This document shows, piece by piece, positions 35,556 to 44,068 of a DNA stretch of 64,000 nucleotides. The DNA lies in contig CAWVWE010000007.1 of assembly GCA_963933975.1 (NCBI GenBank), positions 1-64,000 on the forward strand. The letters are read 5' to 3'. The notes below the pieces were generated by a model. It searched no databases. It was given only the letters and a program-made list of their open reading frames with translations, and was not told the origin of the DNA. The translations under genes and the position numbers were made by a program. Each line of letters opens with the position of its first letter. Position 1 is the first letter of the stretch. Source of the DNA: UBA10364 sp905182675 (GTDB lineage: Bacteria > Bacteroidota > Bacteroidia > Flavobacteriales > Schleiferiaceae).

Positions 35556-36086
35556 TTATTTATCTAGCCAATATAATTTAGTTCCAACACCAATCTCTGC
35601 CGCCGCCGCCGCGCCACCTAAAGTCTCAAGAACATAGCTCGCTGGAGCACCACTGGGAAGACTTTTTAAAGACAATGGCTCAGCATTTGCCTGTATGCTC
35701 ACTACTTCATTTTCGTTGTTGATATAGATAATATCTAAAGGAACGATCGTATTTTTCATCCAAAAGCTCCTGGGCTGATCGCCGCCTGGCATAAAGAAGA
35801 GCATACTCATGTCCATCGAAACAGTTCGACGGTACATCATGCCGATCTCTATGGTTTCTGCGCTTTTGGCGTATTCAGTTCTAAAAGCGGCAGTCGTATC
35901 CGTGCCATTAACCACCCATACAGTTCCGTCTTGTCTAAAAGGCGGTTCATATGGTTTTTTTGAGGGTTGTATAGAAGAGTTCGTGCTGTTGTTAAATTTT
36001 CCTATTCCACTGATGATAGAAGGGATAATAAATGCAGCTAGGCCAATACCTATAATCCAAACAGCATACTTTCTTACTGCGTTCAT
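35556..36086 (-). CDS. DUF192 family protein, membrane-anchored
   Basis: A 176-residue protein with an N-terminal membrane segment (VWIIGIGLAAFIIPSIIS) and a C-terminal DUF192 domain: SAETIEIGMMYRRTVSMDM, LFFMPGGDQPRSFWMKNT and VPLDIIYINNENEVVSI. DUF192 proteins are small, mostly extracytoplasmic and of unknown activity. It overlaps the lgt end by 4 bases and is the last gene of the folE-cysS-yidD-lgt operon. Confidence 0.9.
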   Translation of the reverse strand: MNAVRKYAVWIIGIGLAAFIIPSIISGIGKFNNSTNSSIQPSKKPYEPPFRQDGTVWVVNGTDTTAAFRTEYAKSAETIEIGMMYRRTVSMDMSMLFFMPGGDQPRSFWMKNTIVPLDIIYINNENEVVSIQANAEPLSLKSLPSGAPASYVLETLGGAAAAAEIGVGTKLYWLDK

Positions 36087-37147
36087 ACTTTTTCTTTTTT
36101 AGAAATGACGACCAATAGTATGCCTATGCTGACCAGTGGAACACTGAGCCATTGTCCCATATTTAACGACATGGTCTGCTCAAACGAAACTTGTATTTCC
36201 TTAAAGTACTCGATGAAGAATCGGAATCCGAACAATAGGATAAGGAAAACGCCAAGCATAAACCCTCTTTTTTCTCCAACGGAGGTCTTTAAGTAGAGTA
36301 GTGCAAGGGTGATGAAAATGATCCAATAGCCGAAGGCCTCAAACAATTGCGTCGGATGACGCGGTATTCCTAGAACATCAATTTCACTATACAATCCTTC
36401 TTCATCGGAGAAAACGTCACTCTTAGTACCTTCTAGAACGAGTAAGTTTTTGCGGTCTTTACGCTGCGAGTTTAAAATTTTACTCAAATAGACGTCTGTG
36501 TACTCTATGATTTGATCTTCATTTAAGTTTCTAAACCTCAAAGAAGCCGACAGTATGGGGTAGACTATAGAATCTGTTGTTAATTCCCTTCCGGTTGTTT
36601 CGAATTCAACGGAACTTAAACTCCCGGCATATCCTCTTAATAGACTGCCTCTGGCATCTTCAACAAACACTGTTTGGAAAATACCATTGGATGGTGCACC
36701 ATATATTTCAGAATTGAACCAGTTGCCCATCCTGATAAAGCCTGCGGCAAGCGCAACAACAATCACAATTCGATCTAGTGTCCAAAGAGGGTGTTGTTTT
36801 GCTATTTTTTTGGACCAATAAATCATGGCTAGAACAATCACGACAGCCGCACCATGAGAGGCTAGCCCACCTTTCCAGACCATAAAGATTTCACCAAGGT
36901 GCTCCTTGTAATAACCCCAGTCGTAAAAGATGACATGCCCAAGTCTCGCACCTATTATCGTAGCGCCCACCATCCAATAGACCAGACTGTCCATGAGCTT
37001 GGGATTGATGTTTTCTTTTTTAAAAATATATTGCATTCCATATTGTCCCAGCACAAAGCTGATGATGAACATCAATGAATAGAACCTCAATTGAAATCCT
37101 GCAATGGGTATGTGGTTAGGGAAATCCCAGATGATAGTGGCTAGCAT
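36083..37147 (-). CDS. lgt: Prolipoprotein diacylglyceryl transferase with a long insertion
   Basis: A 354-residue integral membrane enzyme that transfers diacylglycerol from phosphatidylglycerol to the lipobox cysteine of prolipoproteins. Signatures: KGGLASHGAAVV at about 92-103, FIRMGNWFNSEIYGAPS at 137-153 and PRHPTQLFEAFGYW at 262-275. Between the last two, about residues 160-259, lies a hydrophilic insert of roughly 90 residues not found in the 290-residue enterobacterial enzyme. The many lipoproteins in the window are its presumed substrates. It starts 4 bases after the PD40 lipoprotein stop. Confidence 0.93.
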   Translation of the reverse strand: MLATIIWDFPNHIPIAGFQLRFYSLMFIISFVLGQYGMQYIFKKENINPKLMDSLVYWMVGATIIGARLGHVIFYDWGYYKEHLGEIFMVWKGGLASHGAAVVIVLAMIYWSKKIAKQHPLWTLDRIVIVVALAAGFIRMGNWFNSEIYGAPSNGIFQTVFVEDARGSLLRGYAGSLSSVEFETTGRELTTDSIVYPILSASLRFRNLNEDQIIEYTDVYLSKILNSQRKDRKNLLVLEGTKSDVFSDEEGLYSEIDVLGIPRHPTQLFEAFGYWIIFITLALLYLKTSVGEKRGFMLGVFLILLFGFRFFIEYFKEIQVSFEQTMSLNMGQWLSVPLVSIGILLVVISKKEKV

Positions 37148-37151
37148 AGGT

Positions 37152-38264
37152 TTATTCTTTCCAGTCTACAAGGAACAAGTTAGTCGCTCTTCCCCCGCCA
37201 TTATTTCTATTCGAAGCAAAAACCAATTTTGTCCCGTCAGGAGAAAACATTGGAAAGGAATCGAACGCCTTGTCAAAAGAAATTTGCTTGAGGTTGTTCC
37301 CATCTGTATCAATCATGAATAGATTAAATGGGAAGCCTTTTTCACTGTGGTGGTTAGATGAAAACACTATTTTATCGCCGTTCGGATGAAAAAATGGTGC
37401 CCAATTAGCTTGTCCCAAAGAAGTGATTTGCGTCAGATTTTCGCCATCAACATCACAAGTATATAATTCCATTGAAGTGGGCTCCACCAATCCATTTGCA
37501 AGAAGCGAAGTGTATTTTTCGACTTCTTCCTCTGAGGTGGGACGTGAACTGCGAAACACCAATTTTTTAGAATCTGGACTGAAAAATGCTCCACCATCAT
37601 ACCCAAGGCCATCAGTTACTTGTGTGATATTGGATCCATCGATATCACAAACATAAAGCTCTAGATCACCCGACCTGGTAGATGTGAATACAATTTTAGA
37701 CCCGTCAGGACTCACTGTCGCTTCAGCATCGTAACCTGGTCCACTAATAATAGTGTCTATAATGTTCCCTTTTAAGTCGCTAACATAAATATCAAAGTCT
37801 TCATAGATAGGCCAAACATAGGCGCCGCCTTCTCCACGCTCAGGTACAGCCGGACAAGCCGAGTCGCCTTTAAAGGTGCTCGCGTAAAGTATGGTTGTAT
37901 CTCCAGGTAGGAAGTAAGCACAGGTTGTACGCCCTAATCCATTGGAAATCATGGTAGGTTCATGTTCTAAAATAGTATCTAAAGCCCAGTCAAAGGCATA
38001 GATTTGGTCACAATTGTTTCCCCATTTTTCAGCGTTACTTTGAAAAGTAAGCTTCTCGCCGTCAAAGCTGAAATAGGCTTCTGCATTGTCTCCACCGTCT
38101 GTCAGTTGACGCATGTTGTCAAAATGGTATTCCCCTTCATAGTTGAGTTCACTCACCCAGGTTGCGCCGCTGTAACCGTCACTAGATTCAGGTCCTGATT
38201 GGCTGGTACAACCAATGGCTACCAAACTCGCTAAAAAAAAAGTTTTTGTCATGTTGTTGATCAT
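37152..38264 (-). CDS. TolB-like PD40 beta-propeller lipoprotein
   Basis: About 370 residues with lipobox AIGC. Repeats of the type FSPDSKKLVFRSSRP, SPDGSKIVFTSTRSGD, HPNGDKIVFSSNH and FSPDGTKLVFASNRN are PD40/WD40-like blades of a propeller, as in the C-terminal domain of TolB. There is no TolB N-terminal domain. Starts: a TTG at 38267, an ATG at 38264 overlapping the yidD stop (TGATG), and an ATG at 38252; I chose 38264 for the coupling. Ligand unknown. Confidence 0.85.
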   Translation of the reverse strand: MINNMTKTFFLASLVAIGCTSQSGPESSDGYSGATWVSELNYEGEYHFDNMRQLTDGGDNAEAYFSFDGEKLTFQSNAEKWGNNCDQIYAFDWALDTILEHEPTMISNGLGRTTCAYFLPGDTTILYASTFKGDSACPAVPERGEGGAYVWPIYEDFDIYVSDLKGNIIDTIISGPGYDAEATVSPDGSKIVFTSTRSGDLELYVCDIDGSNITQVTDGLGYDGGAFFSPDSKKLVFRSSRPTSEEEVEKYTSLLANGLVEPTSMELYTCDVDGENLTQITSLGQANWAPFFHPNGDKIVFSSNHHSEKGFPFNLFMIDTDGNNLKQISFDKAFDSFPMFSPDGTKLVFASNRNNGGGRATNLFLVDWKE

Positions 38265-38536
38265 CAATCGATGTTTTTTTCTTTTAATTCTTTCTCTAAC
38301 TCACTTCCCGGCACTGGATCCCAACCATTTCTTCCCCAAGGATGACAACTAGAAATTCTCTTTACTGCCAGAACAAACCCTAAGAATGGTCCATGGATTT
38401 TAACAGCTTCAGCCGCATAAGCACTGCATGTAGGTTGATAACGACACGCAGGTCCAAGCATAGGTGAAACTAGTGTTCTGTAGACCCAAATCAGCAATAA
38501 CAACGGTGATCCCAGGAAAAGAGATAGTAGTTTCAA
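38264..38536 (-). CDS. yidD: Membrane protein insertion efficiency factor YidD
   Basis: A 90-residue YidD with the diagnostic CRYQPTCSAYAAEAV and SSCHPWGRNGWDPVP. It is a small membrane-associated protein that assists YidC-dependent insertion. Its N-terminal amphipathic segment (LLSLFLGSPLLLLIWVYRTL) is typical. In many genomes it lies next to rnpA and yidC, whereas here it is between cysS and an exported propeller protein. Confidence 0.95.
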   Translation of the reverse strand: MKLLSLFLGSPLLLLIWVYRTLVSPMLGPACRYQPTCSAYAAEAVKIHGPFLGFVLAVKRISSCHPWGRNGWDPVPGSELEKELKEKNID

Positions 38537-38549
38537 ACTCGGTTTTCGT

Positions 38550-40034
38550 TTATAGAGTATAGCTCGTGCCTTCTGCGCCGTCTTTGAGCTGAATGCCCGC
38601 GTCGGTTAATTGTTTTCTAATGATGTCAGCAGTGCCCCAGTCTTTGTTTTCTCTTGCTTTAGCTCTTAATTCAATGACCAAGTCCATAGCCTTGTTAAGT
38701 GCCTCTTTATGGGCATCTGAAGATTCTTTTTCACGGAGACCCAATATATCAAATGCGAAGGAATTCATCTTATCGATGAGTAATTGCAAGTCGTCTTTGG
38801 TTAACCCTATGGTTGAATCCGTAGATGAATTAATAAATTTTACCGCTTCGAATAAGTGGGATATGAGAATAGGACTGTTAAAGTTGTCACTCAAAGCGTT
38901 GTAACAGCGGTCTACCCAGTCGTGAATGTGGAAGGTGCTGGTTTTTGAAGGTTGTAGATTCTTCAACGTTTCAATAGCACCTAAAAGTTTGTCATGGCCT
39001 TTTTCAGCAGCCATCAAAGCGTCATTACTGAAATCAAGAATGCTGCTGTAGTGGGCCTGCATCATGAAGAACCTAACGGTAGAAGGGTTGAACCCTTTTA
39101 CGAGTAGTGGGTTTTCTCCAGTGAATAATTCATTTGGCAATATGGTGTTTCCTGTGCTCTTACTCATTCGCTTACCATTCAGGGTAAGCATATTCGTGTG
39201 CAGCCAGTATTGAGCGCCTTTATGTCCTGACGATGCCACGTTTTGTGCGATTTCACATTCGTGGTGTGGAAATTTTAAGTCCATCCCACCACCGTGTATA
39301 TCAAACTGTTCACCTAAATATTTGGTGCTCATTGCGGAACATTCAAGATGCCAGCCTGGAAAACCGTCACTCCAAGGTGAAGGCCATCTCATTATGTGTG
39401 CTGGTGATGCTTTTTTCCACAGTGCGAAATCAGCAGGATTACGCTTTTCTTCTTGACCATCGAGTACACGAGTTCCGGCTTGTAGCTCTTCTAACTTACG
39501 TCCAGACAGCACTCCGTAATCGCCACCTTTAAGGTTATAATTTTCTACATCAAAATAAACGGATCCATTGCTCTGATAAGCCCACCCTTTTTCAAGGATG
39601 GTTTTAATCATTTGGATTTGCTCTACGATGTGTCCTGTTGCAGTGGGTTCAATGGAAGGGGGGAGAGCATTCAGTTTTTCCATGACCTTATGGAAGTCCA
39701 CGGTATAACGTTGCACGATTTCCATAGGCTCTAACTGCTCCATCCGGGCCTTTTTAGCAATCTTGTCTTCACCTTCCTCGGCATCATTTTCTAGGTGACC
39801 AGCATCCGTAATGTTACGGACGTAACGTACTTGATATCCAAGATGCCGAAAATAACGGAACATGAAGTCGTAAGAAGTAAAAGTCCTTGCGTTACCTAGG
39901 TGTACATCAGAATAAACCGTTGGTCCACATACGTACATACCCACACTTCCATCACTGACAGGAATAAAACCTTCCTTCTTGCCCGTGAGGGTGTTTTCTA
40001 TTACAATAGGGTACTTACTATACAGTGGGTCCAT
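38550..40034 (-). CDS. cysS: Cysteinyl-tRNA synthetase
   Basis: A 494-residue class I synthetase charging tRNA-Cys. It has YVCGPTVYSDVHLGNART (zinc Cys and HIGH-type HLGN), the zinc-site pieces HLECSAMS and PHHECE, and the KMSKS loop in RMSKSTGN. The C-terminal DALR-type and anticodon-binding region is complete. The ATG follows the folE stop with no gap. Confidence 0.97.
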   Translation of the reverse strand: MDPLYSKYPIVIENTLTGKKEGFIPVSDGSVGMYVCGPTVYSDVHLGNARTFTSYDFMFRYFRHLGYQVRYVRNITDAGHLENDAEEGEDKIAKKARMEQLEPMEIVQRYTVDFHKVMEKLNALPPSIEPTATGHIVEQIQMIKTILEKGWAYQSNGSVYFDVENYNLKGGDYGVLSGRKLEELQAGTRVLDGQEEKRNPADFALWKKASPAHIMRWPSPWSDGFPGWHLECSAMSTKYLGEQFDIHGGGMDLKFPHHECEIAQNVASSGHKGAQYWLHTNMLTLNGKRMSKSTGNTILPNELFTGENPLLVKGFNPSTVRFFMMQAHYSSILDFSNDALMAAEKGHDKLLGAIETLKNLQPSKTSTFHIHDWVDRCYNALSDNFNSPILISHLFEAVKFINSSTDSTIGLTKDDLQLLIDKMNSFAFDILGLREKESSDAHKEALNKAMDLVIELRAKARENKDWGTADIIRKQLTDAGIQLKDGAEGTSYTL

Positions 40035-40718
40035 TTAAACTCCGAAATCGGTCTTTAGATTGATATAGTCTAAGAACTCTGCTTTTTTATCTTCTTGTTG
40101 AAATACTCCTCCAAACTCTGCAGTTACCGTGGAGCTGTCAATATCACGAATACCTCGAGAGTTAACACAAAGGTGTTTAGCGTCAATCACACACGCAACA
40201 TTATCTGTTTCAAGCACCTCTTGAAGTGCCTGTACCACTTGACGTGTCAACCTTTCTTGAACTTGAGGACGCTTGGCATAATAATCAACAATACGATTCA
40301 TTTTACTCAAGCCAACAACCTTGCCATTGGAGATGTAGGCAACATGCGCTCTCCCTATAATAGGAAGTAGATGGTGCTCACAAGTTGAATAAAGAACAAT
40401 ATTTTTTTCCACCAACATTTCGTTGTAACGATAGGTGTTGTTGAATGTACTCATTCCAGGTTTTCTATCTGGATGTAGACCAGCAAAAGCCTCGGTAACA
40501 TACATTTTCGCTACGCGAAGTGGCGTGCCTTTGAGACTGTCGTCATCTAAGTCCATTCCTAGAGTTTCTAGAATGCCTTTGACATGCTTAGAAATGATGT
40601 CTATTTTCTCGCTATCATTTTTCGCAAATGCGTCATCTTTTAAAGGTGTTTCAGCTTTAAAGCTTTCGTGAGCATCACCGATTTCTTCGGCTAGTATTGG
40701 GTCAATGTGATTTGACAT
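40035..40718 (-). CDS. folE: GTP cyclohydrolase I
   Basis: A 227-residue zinc enzyme that opens GTP to 7,8-dihydroneopterin triphosphate for folate and related pterins. Zinc ligands are in STCEHHLLP and HLCVNSRG, and LSKMNRIVDYYAKRPQVQERLT is the family core. About 35 extra residues at the N terminus are not conserved in the family. It is the first gene of the operon continuing to cysS, yidD, the PD40 lipoprotein, lgt and DUF192. Confidence 0.97.
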   Translation of the reverse strand: MSNHIDPILAEEIGDAHESFKAETPLKDDAFAKNDSEKIDIISKHVKGILETLGMDLDDDSLKGTPLRVAKMYVTEAFAGLHPDRKPGMSTFNNTYRYNEMLVEKNIVLYSTCEHHLLPIIGRAHVAYISNGKVVGLSKMNRIVDYYAKRPQVQERLTRQVVQALQEVLETDNVACVIDAKHLCVNSRGIRDIDSSTVTAEFGGVFQQEDKKAEFLDYINLKTDFGV

Positions 40719-40744
40719 GGGTTTTGTTCTCTTAAAAGGGGTGG

Positions 40745-40752
40745 CAAAGGTA
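40745..40752 (-). promoter_or_regulatory. Candidate -7 box for the folE-cysS-lgt operon
   Basis: Minus-strand TACCTTTG fits TAnnTTTG, 26 bases before the folE ATG. It lies just past the stop of the upstream gene (40759), so the operon promoter would reach into that gene. No clear -33 TTG. Confidence 0.45.
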
Positions 40753-40758
40753 AATCAA

Positions 40759-43700
40759 TTAGTCCCAATAAGGAACTCCTTGGGCTTTCGCTTTTTCTTC
40801 CAAAGCATCAACGGATTCGATAATTTTATCAAGCTGAGTCTGCGCGTCGGAAATCATCAATCTAGCATCTTCAAGTAAATTGTTCATAGTACCGGTCGGC
40901 GCACCTCTATGGTTCCACGCTCCCCAAGTCAATAATCCAATAACATCACCTAACGAAGGAGCGCTTTCAACTTCTCTTTTTGTAAGGCTCGGATTTCCGT
41001 TAAGAAGCAGCCCAAGCTGATTTAAGGTTACTTCGATCGCTCTTGCTGAAGTTAAATCTGCTATGGAAGTACCTGGAGTATTTCTTAGACCAGCACGTAA
41101 TTCTGTTAATTCATTACCAAGTTCATTAAACTTGGACATTACCGCGTTTGATTTAGCGTAAGCTCGGTCAACTTCAAGGTTGAATTCCATGTCAATATTT
41201 TCATAATTGTAAAGATGATTCACCTCGAACGAATGCCCTTTAATTAGCTCGTTGAGGACGCCGTTTGTGGATCTATACACGCTGATTACATAGGTTCCAG
41301 GAAGCACAAAAGTTGTTGTTGATGGATTAGTATTTGGCTCGTTGCGCGATGAGATTTCGGCTGTGCTGCTGTACTTTCCATTCCAAGTAAAACGTTCGAT
41401 TCCGCTCATGTCCTTCCGGGTAAATCGAGCAACTTTTTCGCCTTCTAAGGTGGACACTTCAAATAACAGATAGCCACTCTCTTCCCAATCCTCCGCTTGA
41501 AGTTGTTCCGTATTTGGGTAGTGGGGTAATTCATTACTCGCCTCTGGTCTTCTGTCTTTGACTTTATCGCCTTTATCTTTAATAAAGAGTTCGAAAGTCA
41601 CTCCTCGAGGTGGGTTTTTTGATCTGTAATGTTGTCCTCCCTTATAGTCTATCCCTCCAACATTAGCTCTGTTAAAAAGCATGCCCGGTTTTGTTGTGAA
41701 AAATGCTGCGTCTTGCTCTAGGATATAATTCATTTCACGTAACGGCGAGTAGTTATCAAGAACATAGAAGCCACGGCCAAAAGTGGCTAGAACTAAGTCG
41801 TTTTCACGCTCTTGAATGGCGATGTCACGAACCGCAATTGTTGGAAGCCCTTCATTTAGCTCAGCCCATGTCTCTCCTCCGTCTAGGGTGTACCAAAGTC
41901 CGAATTCCGTTCCTACAAAAAGAAGGTTACTGTTGATATGATCTTCCGCTATGCTATAGACACTGCCTTTCTCAGGAAGGTTGCTAACGATGCTGCTCCA
42001 ATTCCTACCTCCGTCAGTACTTTTGAAAATGTAGGGCTTAAAATCACCGTTCTTGTGATTGTTGAATACTGTGTAAATGGTTTTTGAATCATGCTTAGAA
42101 AGGAGAATATCCTGCACGTAAACCAATGGTAGAGTTAAGGAACCCACCTGTGTTTTGGGGAGTGTATTAAAGTTTTTTAAAGAGGACCAATTTTGACCGT
42201 CGTCTTTCGTTTTCCAAACCAGTCCATCATCTGTTCCCGCCCATAGTTCTCCGGGGTTAGTAGGATGTTCTTTCAATGTCACTATGTTGCCGTAAATAGA
42301 CGTGCTCTTGTGAAGTGCGATTGCTTCTGGCCCCCAGTAACGGTCCATTATTGGTAGCCTATTCCGATCTAGTTGGCGAGATAAATCGTCCGAGATAACT
42401 TCCCAACTTCCACCACGGTCAGTACTTTTAAATACTTTGTTCGCAGCGAAATACAAGGTCTTTTTCTGATGCTTACTCGCGACCAGTGGGGCATCCCAAT
42501 TCCAGCGATAAGGAGAATCCTTGTATCTAGGCTGTGGCTGAATAGGTGTCTTTTCTCCTGTTTCTTTATTGAATCTGACGAGCCATCCATATTGTGCTTG
42601 AGCATAAACCGTATTAGGGTCATCAGGATCGGTTGCGCTTTCAAAACCATCACCTCCGTTGGTCACAAACCAATCATCATTCGTAATACCTCTTCTGTTG
42701 ATCGTTTGAGATGGTCCACCTAAAGAGTTGTTGTCTTGGGTTCCACCGTATACATTGTAAAATGGCCAATCGTTGTCGACTGCCACGCGATAGAACTGTA
42801 TCGTAGGGAGGTTTGCTCGCCAATTCCAGCTCTTCATTTCATCCCAGGTCTCATACAAACCGCCATCTGTGCCAATAATCATATGCGATGTATTGCTCGG
42901 GTCAATCCACAAGCAATGGTTATCTACATGTTTAAATTTCTTAGGGATGTTGTTAAAGCTTTTTCCGCCGTCTCGACTGATATGAGCATAGGTGTCCATA
43001 CTATAGAGCGTGTTGACATCTTCAGGATGAGCCACTAACTCAACATAATAATTACCACTAGTTTCATGAGAACTACGTTTTGACCAGCTTTCACCCCGAT
43101 CCGAAGATCTGTAAAGACCATGTCCTTCTATAGTTGCATAAAGCACATCTGGATTCGCAGGACTGATATCCATACCAATTCGACCAACATCACCAGTAGG
43201 AAGTCCACCTTTTAAGACGGTCCAATTCGCTCCAGCATCTGTGCTCTTATAGATGGCACTCTCCGGGCCACCGCTTAAATAAGTAAAGACGTGTCTTCTG
43301 CGCTGATGAGCAGTAGCATATAAAATGGACGGATCTCTTGGATCCATGTGGATTTCATTAAAGCCGGTGTGCTCACTAACGTCATAGATTTTAGACCAAT
43401 TCACCCCACCATCCATGGTTTCGTAAAGACCTCTATCACCTGACGAGCTCCAAAGTGGACCATAGGCAGCTACGTACACATGGTTAGAATTTGTGGGGTC
43501 CACAGTGATCATACCTATGTGCTCGCTAGAAACTAATCCTGTATTGGTCCATGTCTTGCCAGCATCTCGACTGACATAGACACCATCTCCGTAGGCAACG
43601 GAGCGTTGGTTGTTGTTCTCTCCTGAACCGATCCAAATAATATTATGGTTGGAAGGGTCCATCGTGACACACCCTGTGCTGTAAGAACCTTCATGGTCAA

Positions 43701-43983
43701 AAATGGGCTCCCATGTGGTGCCATTGTTACTAGTTTTCCAAACGCCACTAGAGGCAAGTGCAATGTACATCTCCGCTGTATTGTCTGGATTAACAGCGAT
43801 ATCAGCAATGCGACCTGAAGTTGTAGCAGGTCCCAAGCCTCTAAAAGTAAAAGCACTGATACTTTGCTCCGCCCACTTAGGACTATCGTTCTTTGATTTT
43901 TTCTGCGCCTGAATATTTGTGAAGGCAAGAAAAAAGGCTAAAAACCAAGTTAATTTAGATGATGTGAAAGAGAATCGATTCAT
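40759..43983 (-). CDS. Exported BNR/sortilin-like beta-propeller protein
   Basis: About 1074 residues. The ATG at 43983 precedes a signal peptide (LTWFLAFFLAFTNIQAQ); the frame upstream of it lacks such features. Repeated Asp-box/BNR motifs such as SRDAGKTWTN, SSDRGESWSK, SKDGGKSF-like (SRDGGKSFNN), STDRGGSWEV, KDDGQNWSS and STDGGRNWSS indicate two propellers of the sialidase/VPS10 (sortilin) type. A C-terminal part of about 250 residues follows, with no recognised domain. Many Bacteroidota export such proteins, annotated as glycosyl hydrolases on propeller similarity alone; no catalytic residues are visible. Confidence 0.85.
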   Translation of the reverse strand: MNRFSFTSSKLTWFLAFFLAFTNIQAQKKSKNDSPKWAEQSISAFTFRGLGPATTSGRIADIAVNPDNTAEMYIALASSGVWKTSNNGTTWEPIFDHEGSYSTGCVTMDPSNHNIIWIGSGENNNQRSVAYGDGVYVSRDAGKTWTNTGLVSSEHIGMITVDPTNSNHVYVAAYGPLWSSSGDRGLYETMDGGVNWSKIYDVSEHTGFNEIHMDPRDPSILYATAHQRRRHVFTYLSGGPESAIYKSTDAGANWTVLKGGLPTGDVGRIGMDISPANPDVLYATIEGHGLYRSSDRGESWSKRSSHETSGNYYVELVAHPEDVNTLYSMDTYAHISRDGGKSFNNIPKKFKHVDNHCLWIDPSNTSHMIIGTDGGLYETWDEMKSWNWRANLPTIQFYRVAVDNDWPFYNVYGGTQDNNSLGGPSQTINRRGITNDDWFVTNGGDGFESATDPDDPNTVYAQAQYGWLVRFNKETGEKTPIQPQPRYKDSPYRWNWDAPLVASKHQKKTLYFAANKVFKSTDRGGSWEVISDDLSRQLDRNRLPIMDRYWGPEAIALHKSTSIYGNIVTLKEHPTNPGELWAGTDDGLVWKTKDDGQNWSSLKNFNTLPKTQVGSLTLPLVYVQDILLSKHDSKTIYTVFNNHKNGDFKPYIFKSTDGGRNWSSIVSNLPEKGSVYSIAEDHINSNLLFVGTEFGLWYTLDGGETWAELNEGLPTIAVRDIAIQERENDLVLATFGRGFYVLDNYSPLREMNYILEQDAAFFTTKPGMLFNRANVGGIDYKGGQHYRSKNPPRGVTFELFIKDKGDKVKDRRPEASNELPHYPNTEQLQAEDWEESGYLLFEVSTLEGEKVARFTRKDMSGIERFTWNGKYSSTAEISSRNEPNTNPSTTTFVLPGTYVISVYRSTNGVLNELIKGHSFEVNHLYNYENIDMEFNLEVDRAYAKSNAVMSKFNELGNELTELRAGLRNTPGTSIADLTSARAIEVTLNQLGLLLNGNPSLTKREVESAPSLGDVIGLLTWGAWNHRGAPTGTMNNLLEDARLMISDAQTQLDKIIESVDALEEKAKAQGVPYWD

Positions 43984-44068
43984 AGTAGGGCAAACCTTTG
44001 AGTTCAATGAAATAAACGCATTCAATGCGACTTAGTTTGCAAATTACACCAAATGTGCCAAAAGACCT

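Noticed and set aside
40759..43983. Sialidase or glycosyl hydrolase annotation of the BNR protein
   Set aside because: Asp-box repeats only show a propeller fold; no sialidase arginine triad or catalytic acid can be pointed to, so I report the fold and not the activity.
44017..44029. Short palindrome CGCATTCAATGCG upstream of the BNR protein gene
   Set aside because: Arms of 6 bases with a single centre base are expected by chance in this length of sequence, and no second copy was seen.
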